The notes below the pieces were generated by a model. That model did not search any database, had not been told where the DNA came from, and saw only the letters and a program-made list of their open reading frames with translations. Below, one piece after another: positions 58,733-64,000 of a stretch of DNA of 64,000 bases. The stretch is from NCBI RefSeq assembly GCF_001598475.1, contig NZ_BCZA01000002.1, positions 1 through 64,000 of the forward strand, written 5' to 3'. This stretch comes from Pantoea agglomerans NBRC 102470 (GTDB lineage Bacteria > Pseudomonadota > Gammaproteobacteria > Enterobacterales > Enterobacteriaceae). Both the position numbers and the translations under genes were made by a program. Numbering within the stretch: the stretch's first letter is position 1; the number at the start of each line of letters is the position of its first letter.

Positions 58733-59353
58733 TTACAGGAACGGGCGGGTATCGCCCACCCCTTCACGCACAATTTCCGGCGCATCGGTGGTCAGATCGA
58801 CCACCGTGGTCGGCTGCTGGCCCAGCGTGCCGCCGTCGATAATCAGATCGACCAGCTTGCCGATGCTGTGCTGGATCTCTTCCGGATCGGACTCGGTGAA
58901 ATCGTTGCCCGGCAGAATTAATGAGGTCGACATCATCGGCTGATTCAGTGCTTCCAGCAGCGCCAGCGCCACGGGATTAGAGGGCACGCGCAGACCAATG
59001 GTCTTACGTTTTTCATTCATCAGGCGGCGCGGCACCTCTTTGGTCGCCTTGAGAATAAAGGTGTAGTTGCCTGGCGTGTTGTTTTTCAGCAGGCGAAACG
59101 CTGAGTTGCCCACCTGCGAATAGACCGACAGCTCAGAGAGATCCCGGCACATCAGGGTAAAGTTGTGGTGCCCGTCGAGCTGACGGATACGACAGATACG
59201 CTCCATCGCGCCCTTCTCCTCCAGCCGACAGCCCAGCGCATAGCCGGAATCGGTTGGATAAACAATGACGCTGCCTTTGTTCAGGTAGTCAACCGCCTGA
59301 TTAATCAGGCGGGGCTGCGGGTTGTCCGGATGAATATGAAACAATTGACTCAT
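58733..59353 (-). CDS. yciO: YciO, TsaC/YrdC-like protein
   Basis: YciO is a YrdC-fold protein related to TsaC, the threonylcarbamoyl-AMP synthase of tRNA t6A modification. The exact role of YciO is unsettled. The 206-residue product shows the KGSVIVYPTDSGYALGC nucleotide-binding stretch, the KxR region and the SxSLI motif (MSTSLILPG). It lies 12 bp downstream of rnm in the same direction, as in E. coli. Confidence 0.93.
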   Translation of the reverse strand: MSQLFHIHPDNPQPRLINQAVDYLNKGSVIVYPTDSGYALGCRLEEKGAMERICRIRQLDGHHNFTLMCRDLSELSVYSQVGNSAFRLLKNNTPGNYTFILKATKEVPRRLMNEKRKTIGLRVPSNPVALALLEALNQPMMSTSLILPGNDFTESDPEEIQHSIGKLVDLIIDGGTLGQQPTTVVDLTTDAPEIVREGVGDTRPFL

Positions 59354-59365
59354 AGAAACCTCGTG

Positions 59366-60250
59366 TCACCTTTCCGTGATTGCCAGGCTGGGAGCCAGAT
59401 CCGGGAAGCGTTCCCAGACCGGCTCAACCGCCGCGGGCAGCCAGAGTTTGCGGCCCAGTTCAATCCACGGACAGGGTTGATGAAAATCAGAACCTTGTGA
59501 TGCGGCCAGTTCATTATCTCTGGCGTATTGCGCCAGCGTCGTGCGCTCATTAGGCGGCTGCTGGCACTGCGCGACTTCCATCGCATCGCCGCCCGCTTCG
59601 CGGAAATGGGCGACCAGCCGTTTGAGCCACTTTGCCGATAAACCGTAACGGCCAGGATGCGCCAGCACGGCGCAGCCACCAGAATGATGAATAGCATCAA
59701 TAGCTTGTTTAATTGTACACCATTGTGGCGGCACGTAACCGGTTTTGCCACGCGCCAGATAATTTTTGAACACCTGCGCCATATTCTCTGCTTTACCCTG
59801 CTCAATCAGGAAGCGGGCAAAGTGACCGCGGGTAATGATGCCGCCATCAGCCAGTTGCGTGGCTCCCGCCAGCGCATCCGGGATACGTGCCTTCGCCAGT
59901 CGCTCACCAATCTCTTCTGCACGTGCTTGCCGACAGGCATGTTGTCCGGCCAGAAACGCCACCATCGCCGGATGGCGGATATCAATGTTCAGTCCCACGA
60001 TGTGAATCTCATGGTTTTCCCACAGGGTGGAGATTTCTGCGCCCGCCAGCACTTTTATCGGTAAATCGTAATCGATTGCCGTTTGCTGCGCTTCATCAAC
60101 CCCTGCAACGCTGTCGTGATCGGTGATCGCCAGTACGCCGACGCGCATCTCAACCGCTCGCTGCACCAGGGCGGCTGGCGTCAGTAAGCCGTCAGAGGCA
60201 CGCGTGTGGCTGTGTAAATCATAAACCGGGAAACGGGCGATATCGCTCAA
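59366..60250 (-). CDS. rnm: RNase AM (YciV), PHP-domain 5'-3' exonuclease
   Basis: Rnm trims 5' ends of ribosomal RNAs and acts on 3',5'-bisphosphate nucleotides. The 294-residue product has the PHP metal motifs YDLHSHTRASDG and ITDHDS, then HEIHIVGLNID and SQGSDFHQPCPW. The family N-terminus (SDIARFPVYDLHSH) is reached from a TTG at 60250 with the ribosome-binding site GCAGGAG 6 bp before it. An ATG-type start farther upstream would add 16 hydrophobic residues not seen in relatives. It is divergent from the trp promoter. Confidence 0.9.
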   Translation of the reverse strand: MSDIARFPVYDLHSHTRASDGLLTPAALVQRAVEMRVGVLAITDHDSVAGVDEAQQTAIDYDLPIKVLAGAEISTLWENHEIHIVGLNIDIRHPAMVAFLAGQHACRQARAEEIGERLAKARIPDALAGATQLADGGIITRGHFARFLIEQGKAENMAQVFKNYLARGKTGYVPPQWCTIKQAIDAIHHSGGCAVLAHPGRYGLSAKWLKRLVAHFREAGGDAMEVAQCQQPPNERTTLAQYARDNELAASQGSDFHQPCPWIELGRKLWLPAAVEPVWERFPDLAPSLAITER

Positions 60251-60316
60251 GAGAACTCCTGCAAAAACTAAACCGGCCAGCATGATAACGATTTTCACGG
60301 TCAGTGAAAAAGTGTA

Positions 60317-60350
60317 TTGACATTTCCGCCCTGAACCCGTTAACTAGTAC
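60317..60350 (+). promoter_or_regulatory. trp promoter and TrpR operator
   Basis: A consensus -35 (TTGACA, 60317-60322), a 17-bp spacer and -10 TTAACT (60340-60345) overlap the TrpR-box-like GAACCCGTTAACTAGTAC (60333-60350). This closely follows the E. coli trp promoter, in which the operator GAACTAGTTAACTAGTAC also covers the -10 region. Repression by TrpR with tryptophan is expected. Confidence 0.92.
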
Positions 60351-60379
60351 ACAAGTTCACACGTAACGGGTATTCAATC

Positions 60380-60460
60380 ATGGCTGTTGTAATCACGCAT
60401 TTAAACGGTTGGCGCGATGTTCCCGAAAACGGGCGACAGGGTCGTGCACACTTTGCGTAA
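60380..60460 (+). CDS. trpL: trp leader peptide with a single Trp codon
   Basis: A 26-codon leader ORF lies between the trp promoter and trpE. Its sequence starts MAVVITHLNGWRDVPENG and holds only one Trp (codon 11, TGG at 60410-60412), where E. coli TrpL has two in tandem. Directly after it CCCG-AAAA-CGGG (60422-60433) forms a 1:2 hairpin, and the CGGGC of segment 2 can instead pair with the GCCCG of the terminator. A ribosome stalled at the Trp codon would cover segment 1. This is a complete attenuation design. The ribosome-binding site is weak (AACGGG). Confidence 0.75.
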   Translation: MAVVITHLNGWRDVPENGRQGRAHFA

Positions 60461-60479
60461 ACGCTGTGCTAATACCTGA

Positions 60480-60505
60480 GCCCGCCACCGAGCGGGCTTT
60501 TTTTT
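60480..60505 (+). terminator. trp attenuator
   Basis: The stem GCCCGC / GCGGGC with a CACCGA loop is followed by eight T residues, 20 bp past the leader stop and 24 bp before trpE. Confidence 0.92.
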
Positions 60506-60528
60506 GAGCGAAATTCAGAGAAATCATC

Positions 60529-62094
60529 ATGCCAAATGCGAAACCTACAGTGAAGTTGATTACCGGCACCGCACCCTACCGCGAAGATCCGGCCGCAGTG
60601 TTTCACCAGCTGTGCGGCGCACGTCCGGCAACCCTGCTGCTTGAATCCGCTGACATCGACAGCAAGCGCAACTTAAAAAGCCTGCTGATTGTCGACAGCG
60701 CGCTGCGCGTCAGCGCAATGGGCAACAATGTCACCGTTCAGGCGTTGTCAGAAAATGGCCGCGCCCTGCTGCCGCTGCTGGATGAGGCCCTGCCTGCGTC
60801 GGTCAGCAATCAGGTTCGTCCCGATGGACGCGAGCTGACTTTTCCGCAAAGCACCGACCATCAGCAGGATGAAGATTCCCGCCTCAAGGCACTGTCGGTG
60901 TTTGATGCTTTGCGTCTGATTCCACAACTGGTCAACTCCCCTGCCGATGAGCGCGAAGCCGTACTGCTGGGTGGCCTGTTTGCTTATGATCTGGTTGCCG
61001 GTTTTGAAACCCTGCCGGAGCTGGATAATCAGCAACGCTGCCCCGACTACTGTTTTTACCTGGCAGAAACCTTACTGGTGATCGATCACCAGACCCGCAG
61101 TGCGCGTCTTCAGGCCAGCCTGTTCTGCCCGTCCACCAGCGAGTTCCAGCGCCTGCAGCGTCGCATCGAGCAGTTGCACGGCCAGATGCTTCAGCCGGCA
61201 CCGGCTCTGCCGGTCCAGCCGGTTGAACAGATGACGCTGACCACCAGCCAGAGTGATGAAGAGTATTGCGACGTAGTACGCACCCTTCAGCAGGCGGTTC
61301 GCATCGGCGAAATTTTCCAGGTCGTGCCGTCACGTCGCTTCTCGCTGCCGTGCCCGTCGCCGCTGGCTGCTTATGAGACACTGAAAAACAGCAATCCCAG
61401 CCCCTATATGTTTTTCATGCAGGATCAGGATTTCTCCCTGTTTGGCGCGTCGCCGGAGAGTTCGCTGAAGTATGACGCCACCTCCCGTCAGATTGAGATC
61501 TACCCGATTGCCGGTACCCGCCCGCGTGGCCGCCATGCTGATGGCTCACTGGACCGCGATCTCGACAGCCGCATTGAGCTGGAGATGCGTACCGACCATA
61601 AAGAGCTGGCTGAGCATCTGATGCTGGTGGATCTGGCGCGTAACGATCTGGCACGTATCTGCGTGCCCGGCAGCCGTTACGTGGCTGACCTGACCAAAGT
61701 CGACCGCTACTCGTTTGTGATGCATCTGGTTTCCCGCGTGGTGGGTACGCTGCGCGCGGATCTCGATGTGCTGCACGCGTATCGTGCCTGTATGAACATG
61801 GGCACGCTGAGCGGAGCACCAAAAGTTCGCGCCATGCAGTTGATTGCCGGGGCTGAACGCACCCGTCGCGGCAGCTACGGCGGCGCGGTGGGCTACTTCA
61901 CCGCCCAGGGCGATCTCGATACCTGTATCGTTATCCGCTCCGCCTATGTAGAAGATGGCGTCGCCACCGTTCAGGCGGGCGCCGGTGTGGTGCTGGATTC
62001 TAATCCGCAGGCTGAAGCTGATGAAAGCCGCAACAAAGCGCGCGCCGTACTGCGCGCTATCGCGACTGCCCATCACTGCAAGGAGATCTTCTGA
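60529..62094 (+). CDS. trpE: Anthranilate synthase component I
   Basis: TrpE makes anthranilate from chorismate, with ammonia from TrpG. The 521-residue product has the tryptophan feedback site LLESAD with Ser40, and the chorismate-binding C-terminal domain ([33 protein letters not shown]). The stop overlaps the trpG start by one base (TGATG), as in many trp operons. Confidence 0.97.
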   Translation: MPNAKPTVKLITGTAPYREDPAAVFHQLCGARPATLLLESADIDSKRNLKSLLIVDSALRVSAMGNNVTVQALSENGRALLPLLDEALPASVSNQVRPDGRELTFPQSTDHQQDEDSRLKALSVFDALRLIPQLVNSPADEREAVLLGGLFAYDLVAGFETLPELDNQQRCPDYCFYLAETLLVIDHQTRSARLQASLFCPSTSEFQRLQRRIEQLHGQMLQPAPALPVQPVEQMTLTTSQSDEEYCDVVRTLQQAVRIGEIFQVVPSRRFSLPCPSPLAAYETLKNSNPSPYMFFMQDQDFSLFGASPESSLKYDATSRQIEIYPIAGTRPRGRHADGSLDRDLDSRIELEMRTDHKELAEHLMLVDLARNDLARICVPGSRYVADLTKVDRYSFVMHLVSRVVGTLRADLDVLHAYRACMNMGTLSGAPKVRAMQLIAGAERTRRGSYGGAVGYFTAQGDLDTCIVIRSAYVEDGVATVQAGAGVVLDSNPQAEADESRNKARAVLRAIATAHHCKEIF

Positions 62095-62675
62095 TGGCCG
62101 ATATTCTGCTGCTCGATAACATCGACTCTTTTACCTATAACCTGGTTGATCAGCTGCGGACCTTTGGTCACAACGTGGTGATTTACCGCAACAATCTGCC
62201 TGCCGAACTGCTTATTGAACAGCTGCAGCGGATGGAGAACCCGGTGCTGATGCTCTCTCCCGGTCCCGGCGCGCCAAAAGATGCTGGCTGTATGCCGGAG
62301 CTGCTGCGGGTGCTGCGCGGTCGTCTGCCAATTATCGGTATCTGTCTGGGTCACCAGGCGATTGTCGAAGCTTATGGCGGCCATGTGGGCCAGGCAGGCG
62401 AGATCCTGCACGGCAAAGCCTCTTCAATCGACCATGACGGCGAGGCGATGTTTGCCGGTCTGAGCAATCCGCTGCCGGTGGCGCGCTATCACTCGCTGGT
62501 GGGCAGCAACACGCCGGAAGAGCTGACGGTGAACGCCAGTTACAACGGGATGGTGATGGCCGTTCGCCATGAAACCGATCGCGTATGCGGGTTTCAGTTC
62601 CATCCTGAATCGATTTTGACTTCTCAGGGCGCGCGCCTGCTTGAGCAGACGCTGGCCTGGGCGCTGGCGAAGTAA
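62094..62675 (+). CDS. trpG: Anthranilate synthase component II (glutamine amidotransferase)
   Basis: TrpG supplies ammonia from glutamine to TrpE. The 193-residue product is a complete class I amidotransferase with the catalytic triad Cys84 (GICLGHQ), His170 and Glu172 (FHPES). In E. coli this domain is fused to TrpD. Here it is a separate gene ending 14 bp before trpD, as in Serratia. Confidence 0.95.
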   Translation: MADILLLDNIDSFTYNLVDQLRTFGHNVVIYRNNLPAELLIEQLQRMENPVLMLSPGPGAPKDAGCMPELLRVLRGRLPIIGICLGHQAIVEAYGGHVGQAGEILHGKASSIDHDGEAMFAGLSNPLPVARYHSLVGSNTPEELTVNASYNGMVMAVRHETDRVCGFQFHPESILTSQGARLLEQTLAWALAK

Positions 62676-62689
62676 CAGGGAGAATAAAC

Positions 62690-63688
62690 ATGCAACAGAC
62701 ACTGGAAAAACTTTACCAGGCGCAGACGCTGAATCAGGCTGAGAGTCATCAGCTGTTCAGCGCCATCATTACCGGACAGCTGGAGCCAACGCAGCTCGCT
62801 GCCGCGCTGATCGCCATGAAGGTGCGCGGTGAAACGCCGGAAGAGATCGCCGGAGCCGCCACCGCGCTGCTGGAAGATGCCAAACCTTTTCCCCGCCCTG
62901 ATTATGCGTTTGCCGACATTGTGGGCACCGGCGGCGATGGCAGTAACAGCATTAATATCTCGACTGCCAGCGCCTTTGTCGCTGCGACCTGCGGTCTGAA
63001 AGTGGCGAAGCACGGCAACCGCAGCGTCTCCAGCAAATCGGGCTCCTCCGATCTGCTGGCCGCCTTTGGCATCAATCTCGATATGCCCGCTGACCGGGCG
63101 CGCCAGGCGCTGGACGATCTGAATGTCTGCTTCCTGTTTGCGCCGCAGTATCACACCGGTTTTCGCCACGCGATGCCGGTCCGCCAGCAGCTTAAGACCC
63201 GTACGCTGTTTAACGTGCTGGGCCCGCTGATCAATCCGGCACGCCCGCCACTGGCGGTGATTGGCGTCTACAGCCCGGAACTGGTGATGCCGATTGCCCA
63301 GACGCTGAAAGTGCTGGGTTATCAGCGCGCGGCGGTGGTTCACGGTGGCGGAATGGATGAGGTGGCGCTGCACGACGTGACTCATGTGGCCGAACTGCGT
63401 GAAGGTGAAATTACGCGCTATCAGCTCTCGCCAGAGGACTTTGGTTTTGGCTTCCATCCCAAAGAGGCGCTGGCGGGCGGCACGCCGGAAGAAAATCGTG
63501 ACATTCTGACCTCTTTACTCCAGGGTAATGGCCAGCAGGCCCATGAGGAGGCCGTCGCCGTCAACGTGGCGATGTTGCTTAAAGTATTCGGTCAGGAAGA
63601 TCTGCGTGAAAACGCACAGCAGGCGCTTAACGCCATCCGCAGCGGACAGGCTTATGAGCGTGTCGTCGCACTGGCAGCAAGAGGATAA
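62690..63688 (+). CDS. trpD: Anthranilate phosphoribosyltransferase
   Basis: TrpD joins anthranilate with phosphoribosyl pyrophosphate. The 332-residue product has the PRPP-binding loop [15 protein letters not shown], the [13 protein letters not shown] motif and the DE metal site in GMDEVAL. It is unfused, with a ribosome-binding site GGGAG before the ATG. Confidence 0.96.
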   Translation: MQQTLEKLYQAQTLNQAESHQLFSAIITGQLEPTQLAAALIAMKVRGETPEEIAGAATALLEDAKPFPRPDYAFADIVGTGGDGSNSINISTASAFVAATCGLKVAKHGNRSVSSKSGSSDLLAAFGINLDMPADRARQALDDLNVCFLFAPQYHTGFRHAMPVRQQLKTRTLFNVLGPLINPARPPLAVIGVYSPELVMPIAQTLKVLGYQRAAVVHGGGMDEVALHDVTHVAELREGEITRYQLSPEDFGFGFHPKEALAGGTPEENRDILTSLLQGNGQQAHEEAVAVNVAMLLKVFGQEDLRENAQQALNAIRSGQAYERVVALAARG

Positions 63689-63690
63689 TC

Positions 63691-64000
63691 ATGAAAGGCA
63701 CCGTGTTAGAAAAAATTGTTCAGGACAAAGCGATTTGGGTTGAAGCCCGTCAGCAGCAGCAGCCTCTCTCTACCTTTCAGAACAGCATTGAACCCGCCAG
63801 CCGTCATTTCTACGACGCGCTGCAGGGTGCAAGAACCGCGTTTATCCTGGAGTGTAAAAAGGCCTCTCCCTCGAAAGGCATTATTCGTGAGGATTTCGAT
63901 CCAGCCGCCATTGCCGGAGTCTACCGCCACTACGCTTCCGCGGTGTCTGTGCTGACCGATGAGAAATATTTTCAGGGCGACTTCGCCTTTCTGCCGATTG
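63691..64000 (+). CDS. trpC: Indole-3-glycerol phosphate synthase (trpC, partial)
   Basis: The frame starts at the ATG at 63691, 2 bp after the trpD stop, and is cut by the window edge after about 103 codons. The start MKGTVLEKIVQDKAIWVEAR and the conserved FILECKKASPSKGIIREDFDP match the N-terminal part of IGPS. In relatives the gene is usually trpCF, fused to phosphoribosylanthranilate isomerase; that part is not visible here. Confidence 0.93.
   Translation, partial: MKGTVLEKIVQDKAIWVEARQQQQPLSTFQNSIEPASRHFYDALQGARTAFILECKKASPSKGIIREDFDPAAIAGVYRHYASAVSVLTDEKYFQGDFAFLPI

Overview
The window is chromosomal DNA of a gamma-proteobacterium of the order Enterobacterales. Gene order and protein similarity to E. 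coli (tyrR-ycjFX-psp, sap-fabI, rnb, osmB-yciH-pyrF-lapBA-pgpB, ribA-acnA-cysB-topA, sohB-yciK-btuR, rluB-yciO-rnm-trp) combine with three features E. coli lacks: a separate trpG, a DSF synthase gene beside an RpfR-type receptor, and an orphan type VI cassette. Together these point to the Erwiniaceae, most likely Pantoea or a close relative. No rRNA, tRNA or CRISPR array was seen.

Layout. 1-7.3 kb: a repeat arm, tyrR, ycjF-ycjX, pspDCBA with its sigma-54 promoter, and divergent pspF. 7.3-10.6 kb: an MFS exporter, then an AT-rich accessory patch with hcp, a predicted Ntox44 toxin and a membrane-anchored probable immunity protein, followed by the Fur-controlled small RNA RyhB on the minus strand (recognised from its conserved core, not from any ORF). 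10.6-20 kb: sapABCDF, split between sapB and sapC by a ~4 kb island. The island has 12-bp direct repeats at its ends, an integrase remnant, a Mig-14-like gene, a RamA/MarA-like regulator, a small zinc-finger gene and a large inverted repeat. 20-30 kb: fabI, a CMD-domain gene, a LysR regulator with no normal start codon, a DUF1275 membrane protein, a chemoreceptor with a FliA-type promoter, a PTS EIICB transporter and an FdhF/YdeP oxidoreductase. 30-39.8 kb: rnb, a CstA-family pyruvate transporter with its YbdD-like partner, convergent rpfR and rpfF (DSF signalling coupled to cyclic-di-GMP), kdgT with a KdgR-like box, and an orphan araD. 40-57.3 kb: a conserved housekeeping block including lapAB (LPS control), pgpB, ribA, acnA, three very small genes, cysB, topA, sohB, yciK-btuR and rluB. 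57.3-60.3 kb: an AT-rich gap, a trypsin-like lipoprotein, yciO and rnm. 60.3-64 kb: the trp promoter, operator, leader peptide and attenuator, then trpE, trpG, trpD and the start of trpC, cut by the window edge.

The most interesting points are the island inside the antimicrobial-peptide operon, which itself carries a Mig-14-like peptide-resistance gene; the Hcp-Ntox44-immunity cassette, whose immunity protein appears to face the periplasm; the rpfF/rpfR pair; a family of intergenic hairpins whose two arms vary together; and a trp leader peptide with a single Trp codon. Names and family calls rest on reading the translations and on memory of the families. No database search was run.
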